Positions 17,156 to 26,427 are shown, numbered from the stretch's first letter. The stretch is 64,000 nucleotides of DNA from Peribacillus sp. FSL H8-0477 (GCF_038002765.1 NZ_JBBODE010000002.1:372001-436000); one strand, 5' to 3'. Notes: a model not told the origin generated them from the letters alone. Numbers and translations are program-made.

Positions 17156-19867
17156 ATGGTGTCTGAAAATCAACTAATCGATAAAAAATTTTATGAAACA
17201 CTAGTCAGTGAAGAACAAGCATCTTATGCTATTCAAGTTTTAGGAGAGGCCTATCTTGAAGAACAAAAAAATGAACTTCCTGAATTAGGAGAAATCCGGT
17301 ATTCGCAAGGTGAATTATATTACCACTTTAAAGATTACGAGGCTGCTATCTTTAAGTGGGAAAGTATTTCCTCAGAATTACGACCGTGGGCGAGAAAGAA
17401 CAGTGCAGATGCCTATTACCAACTTGGTATGCTTTCAACAGCTGAAGATTTATATAAATCCATCGAAGCGGAAAGCTTGGTATTAAGAGCGGAAGTTGCC
17501 CTGCAGTTATTTTCATTATACATAGAAGAAGCACGGTTTGATCTTGCTTCAAGAACGATTAAAGACGTTGTCGATTTCCACCCTGATTACCCGAATGTAA
17601 CGGAAGTGGCTCGTTCATTTTTTGAAGACCAACGGGATTGGAACAGTGCAATAGATTTGGCTGCTAATGAAGGAATACGGACAGGTGTCCTTTCATGGTT
17701 TGATGTCCTTCAAGGATATGTAGATTACGGGTATACAGCTGCGTTACAACCTGAATACTTCGTTCCTGTTCTAGAAACATTACACGCTGAGGATAGCCAG
17801 CGTTTTGAAAAGTTAGTGTTGTCATTATGGGCCATTTATGAGAAACAACCTTCGTATTTCACATGGTTGAATACGATTAATACATTCTTTATGAAGGCTG
17901 AGATAGATAAACGAAATACATGGTATGGTATTGTCAAAACGTATAAGGATACGTATATTTCTTTGTTAGACGGCAGCCATTTTATTAAAGAACTGGAAGA
18001 AATCATTCCTAACACACTCACCAATTGGCTGAAGCTCACAGATAAGAATAATTCGCTGTTTGCCTCTACTGCAGTACTTGCCTGGAATGAAATATTCCGT
18101 GGAAGCTTAGATGCACTTGTTGTACAGGACGCTGAAGCAATGCATCGGGGTGCCAGCGTACATCATGAATCGTTTACAGAAAGCATTGAGCTTTATCAAA
18201 CCATCATTCGTTGGGCTGAACAGCTTGAACTTCAAGTTGGAGAGAAAAGCAAATGGATGGTTAATCAGCTAATGGATCGTTCTGCACGAACTCTATTGAT
18301 TGCAGGGATGGATCCTTTAGGAAGTGCTTTAGTTATCAATGGGTTATCCGGTGAAGAGGTGATTTCAGAAGGCAGTGCGGCGTTTATTACGGTGAGCGAC
18401 AGTCGTCAACCTGAAATTAATCAGATTAATAATGAAGGAATTCTTCCTTTACCTGATTTAGAAGCCATTGAAGAATCAAGCAATTATAGAGAATCCATTT
18501 TCGAGGTGAAATTTCCATCCCTATTACTAGAGGAACAGGCATTAACATTTGTTAATACTCCAGGTTTATCAGGGAGTGCGGCTGTTCGAAATGAGTTTTA
18601 CACATTAACGCATATGGCAGATGGATTATTAGTTACACTTGATGCACAGTCACCATTTACTGAGCGTGAACGAGAACTTGTCTTAGATGTGAGAAAACGG
18701 ACCCCTCACTTACCGATTCATTTTGTTTTAACAAACTTAGAAAAAATATTCAACGAGCATGATGCCATCCGGATTCTTGAAGATACAGCTGACCGTATTC
18801 ATGATTATATCCCAGAAGCAGAACTATTTGCTTATTCAAGTCAACAGCATCAAGGTGATGCAGCCAGCTTTATTTGGCGCAATTTCAGCGGCGACCATCT
18901 TCCTGTCGATCGTACAGGCAACATGTTGTTCTACATCCGTAAAACCTTAGCAGCCCTGCTAGAAAAACGGATTGAGATGGAAAATCAACATGTGGAATCC
19001 ATCAGATGGAATGAAGAAATGGTCATTAAACTTAACGGGGCCATTCATCAAGTAACAGATCAAGAGACAGAAAATGTACGTACGATTACCAATGCCTATA
19101 AATTACTTAAAGACGAAGTTCGGAATGACCTTACAGGAAGGATTCCTGATCTTCTTCGTGACTGTGCTAGTCTGTTAAAAGAAGACAGCGATTTCCGACG
19201 TATACATGTCTTACTTAATGAAGAGATGAATGTACGGATTCAGGATTATGTCAAAAACCGGGTACTTCCTAAATTCCATGTTTCCTTACAAGAATGGATT
19301 AATCAGTCAAAAGAAGAATTTAACCAAAGTCAGCTTCTATTAAATGAAATGGCAGAAGGTTTTAATACTCTTTATGGCGACGAACGTATTGAACTCGCAT
19401 GTGATTACCGAGTGCTTGATGACTGGAGTCGTGATGCAGAGCGGATGACAAGTATGGTGCAAGTTGATGACATGAATATTCTAATGCGTCATACACCGTC
19501 ACAACTTCTCCTTAAAGGTGCCGGTAAGTTATTCGGGGGAATTACGCAAAATAAAGGCACATTATATAATCAATACAAAAAATATCTAGAAACCATGGAT
19601 TATGATGATGTAGCAAGTGCAGTTGCGGCAAAATTCCTTTCACAATTTGTTTTGTTTGAAAAATCCCTAGAACGAGATATTGCGATGTTCTTTAGACATC
19701 CATACAATGTTCTTAATCAACACACGGAACAATGTCAAATTGAAATTTCAGATAGCCAATCCGCACTAGATCGAATGAGAGAACTTCCAGAGTTATATCG
19801 GGATCCAATCACATTATTTAAAATAAGATTGCGTCAATACGAAATGATTCAAGATTCTAGAAAGTAA
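17156..19867 (+). CDS. TPR protein with degenerate dynamin-like GTPase domain
   Basis: Cytosolic protein of 903 residues. Residues about 45-175 are helical repeats of TPR type (SQGELYYHFKDYEAAIFKWESI, then NSADAYYQLG). Residues about 375-560 follow the dynamin G-domain plan but the motifs are damaged. The P-loop position reads GMDPLGSAL (384-392) without the lysine of GxxxxGKS. The switch II DxPG is NTPG (467-470), and the NKxD position is TNLE (526-529). After it comes a long helical, coiled-coil-rich region (600-900), as in dynamin stalks. GTP hydrolysis is therefore doubtful, and a structural or scaffold role is more likely. GGGGG lies 8 nt before the ATG. Operator-like repeats lie upstream and a strong terminator follows. 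Confidence 0.75.
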   Translation: MVSENQLIDKKFYETLVSEEQASYAIQVLGEAYLEEQKNELPELGEIRYSQGELYYHFKDYEAAIFKWESISSELRPWARKNSADAYYQLGMLSTAEDLYKSIEAESLVLRAEVALQLFSLYIEEARFDLASRTIKDVVDFHPDYPNVTEVARSFFEDQRDWNSAIDLAANEGIRTGVLSWFDVLQGYVDYGYTAALQPEYFVPVLETLHAEDSQRFEKLVLSLWAIYEKQPSYFTWLNTINTFFMKAEIDKRNTWYGIVKTYKDTYISLLDGSHFIKELEEIIPNTLTNWLKLTDKNNSLFASTAVLAWNEIFRGSLDALVVQDAEAMHRGASVHHESFTESIELYQTIIRWAEQLELQVGEKSKWMVNQLMDRSARTLLIAGMDPLGSALVINGLSGEEVISEGSAAFITVSDSRQPEINQINNEGILPLPDLEAIEESSNYRESIFEVKFPSLLLEEQALTFVNTPGLSGSAAVRNEFYTLTHMADGLLVTLDAQSPFTERERELVLDVRKRTPHLPIHFVLTNLEKIFNEHDAIRILEDTADRIHDYIPEAELFAYSSQQHQGDAASFIWRNFSGDHLPVDRTGNMLFYIRKTLAALLEKRIEMENQHVESIRWNEEMVIKLNGAIHQVTDQETENVRTITNAYKLLKDEVRNDLTGRIPDLLRDCASLLKEDSDFRRIHVLLNEEMNVRIQDYVKNRVLPKFHVSLQEWINQSKEEFNQSQLLLNEMAEGFNTLYGDERIELACDYRVLDDWSRDAERMTSMVQVDDMNILMRHTPSQLLLKGAGKLFGGITQNKGTLYNQYKKYLETMDYDDVASAVAAKFLSQFVLFEKSLERDIAMFFRHPYNVLNQHTEQCQIEISDSQSALDRMRELPELYRDPITLFKIRLRQYEMIQDSRK

Positions 19868-19873
19868 CTATCA

Positions 19874-19910
19874 AAAAGAGGCTGTTCCTCCAAGGAACAG
19901 CCTCTTTTTA
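19874..19910. terminator. Bidirectional terminator
   Basis: AAAAAGAGGCTGTTCCT and its exact reverse complement surround a CCA loop. A- and T-runs on either side allow it to work for both convergent genes. Confidence 0.92.
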
Positions 19911-19913
19911 GAT

Positions 19914-20276
19914 CTATTTCATTTTTTTGATATCCTCGTCACCTTCAAATTTATTATCTTCAAGAATTCCAATTTCATCAATAAATCGTCTAGCTTCCTC
20001 ATCACCATATTGATAAATAATGGAGTAAATGTGTTTTAGAGAAGCATCGTACTGATCATTTGGTTGGTCTTTGTGATAAGGAACATAGGGAATAAGTGAT
20101 CGGATGTGTGCTTGTAAGTCTGCCGTATGACTTTTCTCAAGTTGTAATTTCAAATCAGCTAATTCCTCTTCAGTTGCGTATATTCTAAAGTTTGGATTTT
20201 CTTCAATCAGCGGCTTTTCAAGAATATCTCCGCTTACAAGATCAACAAAATAGGTTTGTTTTTCGGAATTCATCAT
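19914..20276 (-). CDS. Conserved-looking hypothetical protein, about 120 residues
   Basis: Acidic soluble protein with no signal or membrane segment. Visible features are a short beta-like N terminus (YFVDLVSGDILE), a charged helix (EELADLKLQLEKSHTADL) and a C-terminal helical part around YHKDQPNDQYDASLKHIYS. Three closely spaced ATGs could start it. GGAG abuts the first (20282), so the second (20276, 6 nt away) or third (20273) is likelier. I do not recognise the family. It ends at the shared terminator and is divergent from a lipoprotein gene. Confidence 0.68.
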   Translation of the reverse strand: MMNSEKQTYFVDLVSGDILEKPLIEENPNFRIYATEEELADLKLQLEKSHTADLQAHIRSLIPYVPYHKDQPNDQYDASLKHIYSIIYQYGDEEARRFIDEIGILEDNKFEGDEDIKKMK

Positions 20277-20358
20277 GCTCATCTCCTCATTTTCTTTAGT
20301 ACTATTCTTTTACCACAATTTTGAATGTTTTAACCCTTTCCACTGAAAAGGAAACTAT

Positions 20359-20372
20359 TATAATGGTATAAT
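20359..20372 (+). promoter_or_regulatory. Two overlapping-type TATAAT boxes before the lipoprotein gene
   Basis: TATAAT occurs at 20359-20364 and again at 20367-20372, each about 35-45 nt before the ATG at 20406. No matching -35 box is convincing for either, so the exact promoter is uncertain. Confidence 0.35.
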
Positions 20373-20405
20373 GAACCAATTAGAAAGAGGATTGGAGAGT
20401 TGATC

Positions 20406-21242
20406 ATGCGAAAAAAAGCACTATTAATTCTACTTGCTTTAGGTCTGTTAGCAGGTTGTACAACTCGTGCCTATGAGACGAACATGGAGTTAGGCAGGAA
20501 TGAATTAAAGAAACAACATTATTTAGAAGCTTCTGAAGCATTCGATAAAGCTTATCAAGATAATGATTCTGCTGTAGCAAAAGATCTTCGGAACTTATCA
20601 GCTGCTATGAGTAAAGCAATAACCGCTTATGAAACATCAGATTATCCAACAGCTCTTACGTTATTAGATAAAGTAATCAAGTATAAAACGAGTGAGCCTG
20701 AAGGTGAAGACGTTCATAAACAAGCGAAAAAACTGAAGGCGGAAGTAAGTACAGCCATAAAAGAAAACGAAGAAATGACGTTGAAACTCGCGGAAGGAAA
20801 AGTTTTGCTTTCGCAAAAACAATTTAAAGAGGCACGCAGCCTTTTCGAAGAAGTGGCTGAATCAAATGAGCCTTCGACAAGTAAGATTAAGACCGAAGCA
20901 AAAAAACTGATGGATCAAACGATACAAAATAAGGATCAAGCAGGTAAAACGATCGATACGGAAAAATCTGAAGAAACGGATAAACAATCTGAAACGAAAG
21001 AAGCCAGTGAGTCCACGGAATTAACCACAGAACAAGGCAAAGAAGTAGTGGCCGAATTTATTAAGATGAACGACTCTTCAAATTTAACGATACAATTTGA
21101 TCGAGAAGATGAAAAAGGAAATTATATTTTTCAAGTATACGAGATTGTCATAGACAACCCGGAAACAAAAGAAGGCCATACCGCAACATGGGGCTGGTAC
21201 AGCGTTAATCCCAAAACAAAAGAAGTTGAAGATTTAATGTAG
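20406..21242 (+). CDS. TPR-like lipoprotein
   Basis: Secreted lipoprotein of 278 residues anchored at the membrane: the signal sequence RKKALLILLALGLLAGC ends in the lipobox LAGC near residue 18. The next 150 residues are two TPR-like helical blocks (LKKQHYLEASEAFDKAYQ and LLSQKQFKEARSLFEEVAE). A Glu/Lys/Ser/Thr-rich linker (about 185-210) leads to a compact C-terminal domain with GHTATWGWYSVNPKTKEVEDL. The ATG at 20406 has GGAG 8 nt before it; an in-frame TTG at 20400 is less likely. Function unknown. It may assemble envelope proteins. It is a single-gene unit with its own terminator. Confidence 0.82.
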   Translation: MRKKALLILLALGLLAGCTTRAYETNMELGRNELKKQHYLEASEAFDKAYQDNDSAVAKDLRNLSAAMSKAITAYETSDYPTALTLLDKVIKYKTSEPEGEDVHKQAKKLKAEVSTAIKENEEMTLKLAEGKVLLSQKQFKEARSLFEEVAESNEPSTSKIKTEAKKLMDQTIQNKDQAGKTIDTEKSEETDKQSETKEASESTELTTEQGKEVVAEFIKMNDSSNLTIQFDREDEKGNYIFQVYEIVIDNPETKEGHTATWGWYSVNPKTKEVEDLM

Positions 21243-21243
21243 C

Positions 21244-21271
21244 AAAAGAGCTTATCCAAGCTCTTTTTTTT
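21244..21271 (+). terminator. Terminator of the lipoprotein gene
   Basis: AAAGAGCTT and AAGCTCTTT form a perfect 9-bp stem with loop ATCC followed by a long T-run. Confidence 0.88.
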
Positions 21272-21305
21272 ATGTATGGATTCACTTTCGGCTGGTGAGT
21301 GGTTT

Positions 21306-21503
21306 CAGACGGGATTAATTAGGTTTCCCCTTGAATAATAGAAGGAATACCCCCCTGGATTCCGTTCCGAAAAAGGAAGAGAGTCATTTTGGGAAAAATC
21401 ATTATACCCATAGGGGTAATTTTCGACTGAAAAAAGGCTTCAGACGGGAATAGTGGTTGTCCAGACGGGAATAAGGTGGTCGCAGACGGGAATAGTGAGT
21501 TTC
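21306..21503. repeat. CAGACGGGAATA repeats, three in 21-bp tandem
   Basis: The 9-mer CAGACGGGA is present at 21306, 21441, 21462 and 21483. The last three are exactly 21 bp apart, giving tandem units of the form CAGACGGGAATA plus nine variable bases. The 384-bp gap between the lipoprotein and esterase genes otherwise shows no gene or clear promoter. A 62-codon frame on the minus strand (LFPS repeats) is only the translation of the repeat. Confidence 0.75.
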
Positions 21504-21626
21504 CCAAAAACCAATATAATAGAAGGAACAGCCCCGTTCCCGGTTGAAATAGGGTTCTGAAAGCAGGATTTCCTTTCTGGAGAGCGAATGTGAATGATAA
21601 GTGATTTAAGAATGGGGGAGTTGTTG

Positions 21627-22391
21627 ATGACGGAAGAGTATCTTGTACTGGATGGTGCTGAGTCTTTCTTTTTTGAAGGTAATGATATCGGTGTTTTACT
21701 ATGTCATGGCTTTACCGGAACAACACAAAGTATGAAGCCGCTTGGGGAAGCGTATGCTAAGGCTGGCTATACTGTCTGCGGGCCGCGTCTTAAGGGACAT
21801 GGCACTCATTATGAAGATATGGAACGGACAAAGATGGAAGAATGGATGGCGTCGGTTGAGGAAGGATTAGGTTGGTTGAAGGACCGCTGTGAGACAATCT
21901 TCGTGACGGGTCTCTCGATGGGAGGGACACTCACACTCTACTTGGCTGAAACGTATTCAGACATTAAAGGAATTGTCCTTATTAATGCGGCGGTGGAGCT
22001 GCCGCAATTGGAAATGGCTCAGCATATAACCGATACACGTTTTCTTGATGCAATTGGTTCTGATATTAAACTGGTTGGAAATCAGGAGCTGGCTTATATG
22101 AAAACGCCGGTTCGTTCAATAAAGGAACTGATAAAATTAACGGACGCAGTCAGCAGTAAGTTAAACAAGGTTAGTTGCCCAGCCTTATTATTTGTTTCAA
22201 TGGAAGACCATGTAGTACCGCCAACTAATACAAAAATTATCTATGATAGAATCAGTACAAATGATAAAAAAATAATTACACTCAAAAACAGTTACCATGT
22301 GGCGACGCTGGATAATGATCAAGGAATTATTATTAGTGAAACATTAGCCTTTATAAAACGAGCAGCAAAGAGTAATAGCTTGTATTCATGA
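21627..22391 (+). CDS. Alpha/beta-hydrolase, carboxylesterase/monoglyceride lipase type
   Basis: Cytosolic esterase of about 254 residues, similar in plan to Est30-type carboxylesterases. It has the oxyanion HGFTGT motif, nucleophile Ser in GLSMGG, Asp in MEDHVVPP and His in YHVATLD. The ATG at 21627 has GGGGGAG 6 nt upstream, better than the ATG at 21594, so I use the shorter form beginning MTEEYLV. It probably hydrolyses short-chain esters or monoacylglycerols. It stands between the repeat array and a two-component system, with no sign of sharing their transcript. Confidence 0.87.
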   Translation: MTEEYLVLDGAESFFFEGNDIGVLLCHGFTGTTQSMKPLGEAYAKAGYTVCGPRLKGHGTHYEDMERTKMEEWMASVEEGLGWLKDRCETIFVTGLSMGGTLTLYLAETYSDIKGIVLINAAVELPQLEMAQHITDTRFLDAIGSDIKLVGNQELAYMKTPVRSIKELIKLTDAVSSKLNKVSCPALLFVSMEDHVVPPTNTKIIYDRISTNDKKIITLKNSYHVATLDNDQGIIISETLAFIKRAAKSNSLYS

Positions 22392-22510
22392 GGTACAGCT
22401 GTTTGTTTGAAAGCATCTTTTTTCGCAGCCTTATGTTAAAAAAGTTGTAAATATTGCTAAATACCCGTAATTTTAAAGGTAATAATGGATTGTTGAAGGA
22501 GATTTGAGAA

Positions 22511-23215
22511 ATGAAGATCCTTGTAATAGAAGATAATGAAAGTGTTTGTTCGATGCTGGAAATGTTTTTTGCGAAAGAAGGGATTTCTGGAGAATTCGTA
22601 ATGAATGGGCTTGATGGTTACAATCGGTATCTTTCAGGTAAATGGGATGTGTTGATTCTTGATTGGATGCTCCCGGGCATGGATGGGGTAGCTATTTGTC
22701 GCAAAATAAGGAGTGCAAAGGATACCATTCCCATTATAATGTTGACGGCAAAAGACAGCGAATCCGATCAGGTATTGGGTCTGGAACTGGGTGCAGATGA
22801 TTATGTAACGAAGCCGTTTAGCCCATTGGCCTTAATGGCGAGGATTAAGGCAGTTACAAGGAGATATCAGAGTGGGAGTGCGGAGCAGAAGGAAAAACAT
22901 ATGCTTGAAACAAAGTATCTAAGGATCAATAAAGATACGAGAGAAGTATTCCTTGATGGTAAGCCAATTACGAATTTGACGCCAAAAGAATTTGATTTGC
23001 TTTCCTATTTTGTTCAGTCACCTCGTCAAGTGTTTTCGAGAGATCAGCTGCTGGAGCGTGTATGGGGTTATCAATTTTATGGTGATGAACGGACCGTGGA
23101 TGTTCATATAAAAAGGCTGCGAAATAAAATTGGCTCCCCGGCACGTCCTATGCTTCATACGGTTTGGGGTGTCGGGTATAAATTCGATGAAAGTGGAGCG
23201 GGGTATGAGAATTAA
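22511..23215 (+). CDS. OmpR-family response regulator
   Basis: Response regulator of 234 residues. The receiver has acidic residues IEDNE, phospho-acceptor Asp in LILDWMLPG (near 51) and Lys in VTKPFS (near 101). The C-terminal winged helix (about 135-228) has NLTPKEFDLLSYF and DERTVDVHIKRLRNKI. Its 3' end overlaps the start of the cognate histidine kinase. The next gene after the pair is an HtrA-type protease, so envelope-stress signalling is a reasonable guess, as CssRS controls htrA and htrB in Bacillus subtilis. The proteins are not distinctive enough for me to call them CssRS. Confidence 0.92.
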   Translation: MKILVIEDNESVCSMLEMFFAKEGISGEFVMNGLDGYNRYLSGKWDVLILDWMLPGMDGVAICRKIRSAKDTIPIIMLTAKDSESDQVLGLELGADDYVTKPFSPLALMARIKAVTRRYQSGSAEQKEKHMLETKYLRINKDTREVFLDGKPITNLTPKEFDLLSYFVQSPRQVFSRDQLLERVWGYQFYGDERTVDVHIKRLRNKIGSPARPMLHTVWGVGYKFDESGAGYEN

Positions 23216-24623
23216 ATATCTTTATCAACTGCTGGGAAGTAATATTATCATCTTGGTCGTGGCTTTTCTTACTTTAAGTTTGCTGTTTGCTAAATACGTT
23301 GAACAACTTGTTTACGAAAATACAACGAATGAACTGATTACATATGGCGAGGAAATCTTAACGGAGTTTGAAAATAATCCAAGAGGTCAATCAACAGTAC
23401 TTAATCAATATGCCTCTGTTCTTGATGATAAGGATATTTTTTTTAGTGTGTTTGATCAGAATCGCGACATTGTATATCCTTATTCAGGTCGTTTGTCGCG
23501 TTTTGAGCCTAGCAATGAAGAGTGGGAGAAACTAGCACGGGGTGACACAGTTATTATCCGTCAAGAAAGCAAACGCTTTGAACAGGAAGTTTCGCTGGTT
23601 GTTCTTCCTTATATTCAGGCAGGGACGCTGGTCGGGGGAATCTTACTAATTGCCCCAGTCAGTGGTTCAAGAGAAATGATCAGCGAAATTAATCAGTATC
23701 TGGTTATTACTGTCCTAATTGCTCTGACAATTTCCTTCCTATTAAGCTGGCTGCTATCAAGGGTACACGTCAAACGAATTCAACGGATCCGTGATGCTGC
23801 CTCGATGATTGCAAGTGGGAATTATAATGTTCACGTCCCATCAGCTAACTTCGATGAAATCGGTGATCTTGGAAATGATTTTAATGAGATGGCCGGAAAG
23901 TTGAAAGCTTCTAATGAAGAAATTGAAAATTTGGAGAGCAGAAGACGGCAGTTTATGGCGGATGTTTCTCATGAACTAAGGACACCTTTAACCACAATCA
24001 GCGGGATGCTTGAAGGCTTAAGAGATGACATGATTCCCGAAAAAGAGAAACTGAAGGGTGTTAACCTTGCAAGTCAGGAAGCAAAACGGCTGATTCGCTT
24101 AGTTAATGAAAACTTAGATTATGAAAAAGTTCGTTCTAATCAAATTAAACTGACTAAAGAATCAATACAGCTGCATGAGTTGATGGAAGTGATAAAAGAA
24201 CATCTCAACATACAGGCAGCAAATAAACAAAATGAAATTCTTGTCGAAGTTGCGGAAGAAGTACTTGTGTATGCAGATTACGATAGATTGATTCAAATTT
24301 TGATTAATATTACGAAAAACAGTATACAATTTACGGATAATGGAACCATTTGGCTCAGAGGAAGAGTGAGCAATAAGGAAACGGTTATTGAAATTGAAGA
24401 TTCTGGAATAGGCATTGATCCGGATGACATCCAAACGATCTGGAGACGTTTTTATAAAGCTGATCTTTCTCGGACAAATAATCCATATGGGGAATTTGGA
24501 CTTGGGTTGTCAATAGTAAAAAAATTAGTTGAACTACATGGGGGGAAGATAGAGGTATCTAGTAAAAAAGGAAAAGGAACGATCTTTACAATTTACTTGC
24601 CTCTATTCATTAATGAAGGATAA
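23205..24623 (+). CDS. Membrane sensor histidine kinase
   Basis: Sensor kinase of 472 residues. It has a transmembrane helix at about 8-30, an extracellular sensor loop (about 35-160), a second helix at about 165-190, a HAMP domain (190-245), HisKA with His in DVSHELRTPL, and an ATPase domain with N box, DSGIG and GLGLS motifs. The ATG at 23205 overlaps the regulator's 3' end by 11 nt and follows GGAG by 6 nt. It phosphorylates the OmpR-type regulator encoded just upstream. A perfect hairpin terminator closes the operon. Confidence 0.92.
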   Translation: MRIKYLYQLLGSNIIILVVAFLTLSLLFAKYVEQLVYENTTNELITYGEEILTEFENNPRGQSTVLNQYASVLDDKDIFFSVFDQNRDIVYPYSGRLSRFEPSNEEWEKLARGDTVIIRQESKRFEQEVSLVVLPYIQAGTLVGGILLIAPVSGSREMISEINQYLVITVLIALTISFLLSWLLSRVHVKRIQRIRDAASMIASGNYNVHVPSANFDEIGDLGNDFNEMAGKLKASNEEIENLESRRRQFMADVSHELRTPLTTISGMLEGLRDDMIPEKEKLKGVNLASQEAKRLIRLVNENLDYEKVRSNQIKLTKESIQLHELMEVIKEHLNIQAANKQNEILVEVAEEVLVYADYDRLIQILINITKNSIQFTDNGTIWLRGRVSNKETVIEIEDSGIGIDPDDIQTIWRRFYKADLSRTNNPYGEFGLGLSIVKKLVELHGGKIEVSSKKGKGTIFTIYLPLFINEG

Positions 24624-24658
24624 GACTTGGCTGTTAAAAGCCAAGTCTTATTTTTTTT
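24621..24658 (+). terminator. Terminator of the two-component operon
   Basis: TAAGACTTGGCT pairs exactly with AGCCAAGTCTTA, followed by eight T residues. Confidence 0.92.
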
Positions 24659-24762
24659 CATTTTTTCATTCAGGTTTCATGATTTGTTAATAAATTTTTA
24701 ATAATTGATGGTTATGATGATACCAAGATAACCAAAAAAATAAAAATGAGGTGTTAAAAGAT

Positions 24763-26028
24763 ATGGAAAATAATACTGAAACAGAAAGAATGGAACAGAC
24801 GCCTGAAGTTACTAAAACGACTCGGAAAGAACAAAAAAGAAAGTCCATCTGGTTTTCATCGCTCACATCAGGAATTGTCGGATCATTGTTAACTTGTTCG
24901 GTATTTGTTTTTGGTGCTGATTATATCGATTTTAATCAAACATCTCAAAATGATACACAAGGTGCTGCACTTATTGAAGAGAAAAGTGATTCTGCTGCTT
25001 CGCTGCCTATAGCAAAAACTTCATATAGCAATGATAATTCTGGAATAGCAGATATGGTTGAAAAAGCGTCTAACTCGATTGTTGGAGTGATTAATTATCA
25101 ACAGCAGCAAAGCTCATACAACGGGGGAATGTTTCCAAACTCTAGCTCAACTAACGGTTCATCAGAGGTTGAGAGTGGAACGGGTTCAGGTGTTATGTAT
25201 AAAAAAGAAGGGAATAAAGCGTACATTATTACAAATAATCACGTGATTGAGAATGCGAGTAAGGTTGAAGTTTCTCTCAGTGACGGCGTGAAGACAGCGG
25301 CAGAGATTGTTGGTTCAGATGCGTTAACGGATCTTGCTGTTCTTACAATTGATGCTTCTAAGGCACCTGATAAAATCAGTTTTGGAAATTCCGATGCTAT
25401 TCGTACTGGTGACTCCGTAATTGCAATAGGCAATCCGCTTGGTCTAGATTTATCACGTACAGTAACACAGGGGATCGTTAGTGCCACTGGCCGTTCAATA
25501 GATGTCACGACATCAGCAGGTGAATGGAATTTAGATGTGATTCAGACTGATGCAGCAATTAACCCAGGGAACAGCGGGGGAGCACTGATTAACGCGCAAG
25601 GTGACGTCATTGGTATTAACAGCTTGAAAATATCTGAAGATGGTGTGGAGGGTCTTGGTTTTGCTATTCCAAGTAATGATTTACTTCCAATCGTTGAAGA
25701 GATTATTAAGGATGGAAAAGTCACTCGGCCATACTTAGGGGTCAGTCTTGGGAATGTCGGCGAACTGCCTCAGAACTATCAACAGTCAATTAATCAAGCA
25801 GCTGCAGAAGGTGTCATGATTACAAGTGTTGAGAATGGTTCACCAGCAGCAGAGGCTGGACTTTTGCAACAGGATATCATTACCGAAATTAATGGTACGA
25901 AAATCACAACTACATCAGAATTAAGAAAATATTTATATAAAAATGGAAAAGTGGGTCAAGAAATGAGCTTTACCGTGTATCGTGGGGACGATAATAAAAC
26001 GTTAAAAATCAAGTTAGGTAAATCATAA
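24763..26028 (+). CDS. HtrA/DegP-family membrane-anchored serine protease
   Basis: Envelope quality-control protease of about 421 residues. It has a cytoplasmic basic N terminus, a single membrane anchor (about 30-55), a low-complexity linker, a trypsin-like domain and one C-terminal PDZ domain (about 320-415). The triad is visible: His in TNNHVIENA, Asp in DLAVLTI, Ser in NPGNSGGAL. The ATG at 24763 follows GAGGTG; the in-frame GTG at 24751 belongs to that site. Just upstream, TTTTCATT appears twice with a further TTTCAT. These could be binding sites for the adjacent OmpR-type regulator. Confidence 0.9.
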   Translation: MENNTETERMEQTPEVTKTTRKEQKRKSIWFSSLTSGIVGSLLTCSVFVFGADYIDFNQTSQNDTQGAALIEEKSDSAASLPIAKTSYSNDNSGIADMVEKASNSIVGVINYQQQQSSYNGGMFPNSSSTNGSSEVESGTGSGVMYKKEGNKAYIITNNHVIENASKVEVSLSDGVKTAAEIVGSDALTDLAVLTIDASKAPDKISFGNSDAIRTGDSVIAIGNPLGLDLSRTVTQGIVSATGRSIDVTTSAGEWNLDVIQTDAAINPGNSGGALINAQGDVIGINSLKISEDGVEGLGFAIPSNDLLPIVEEIIKDGKVTRPYLGVSLGNVGELPQNYQQSINQAAAEGVMITSVENGSPAAEAGLLQQDIITEINGTKITTTSELRKYLYKNGKVGQEMSFTVYRGDDNKTLKIKLGKS

Positions 26029-26042
26029 TAATTGTACAAAAT

Positions 26043-26090
26043 CTGTCGTTCACCTTACCCGATTGGGACAGGTAAGCGGCAGTCTTTTTT
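26043..26090 (+). terminator. Terminator of the HtrA-type gene
   Basis: CTTACC/GGTAAG extended by CTGTCG/CGGCAG with a five-base bulge, followed by TTTTTT. Confidence 0.65.
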
Positions 26091-26290
26091 ACCCTAGTCC
26101 TTGAACAGAACTACAATATTTGCCAATAATAAAAAGCTTGTTGTTTTAATATGGATAGTGTAATATATTTACAAATATTCAAAAAACCCCAAAAAGGTCA
26201 TTTGTAATAATGATATATTTATTACCAAGTTTATTTTTCAAGAATTCATGGTATATAAATACTAGAGTCTATTTTAAGGAAGTGATTTAA

Positions 26291-26425
26291 ATGGTTCAAT
26301 TTACTGTACGTGTAAATTATCAAGGTAAGCTTTATCAAACCAATGTTCTTGCACATCGTGAAGATGCAGAAGAAGAAATCTATAACAGAGCTTTTGAACA
26401 AGTACAAAGACAATGGAAAGAATAG
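26291..26425 (+). CDS. 44-residue small protein, BA3454 stress-protein-like
   Basis: Short reading frame of 44 residues beginning MVQFTVRVNYQGK and ending VQRQWKE, preceded by AAGGAAGTGA. The beta-hairpin-then-amphipathic-helix pattern (YQTNVLAHREDAEEEI) matches what I recall of the BA3454 family of small Bacillus stress proteins. The match is from memory. A strong terminator follows at once, so this is a monocistronic unit. Function unknown. Confidence 0.75.
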   Translation: MVQFTVRVNYQGKLYQTNVLAHREDAEEEIYNRAFEQVQRQWKE

Positions 26426-26427
26426 AA

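Noticed and set aside
21319-21507. A 62-codon minus-strand frame with LFPS repeats.
   Set aside because: It is the translation of the 21-bp tandem repeat; no ribosome site or independent coding signal.
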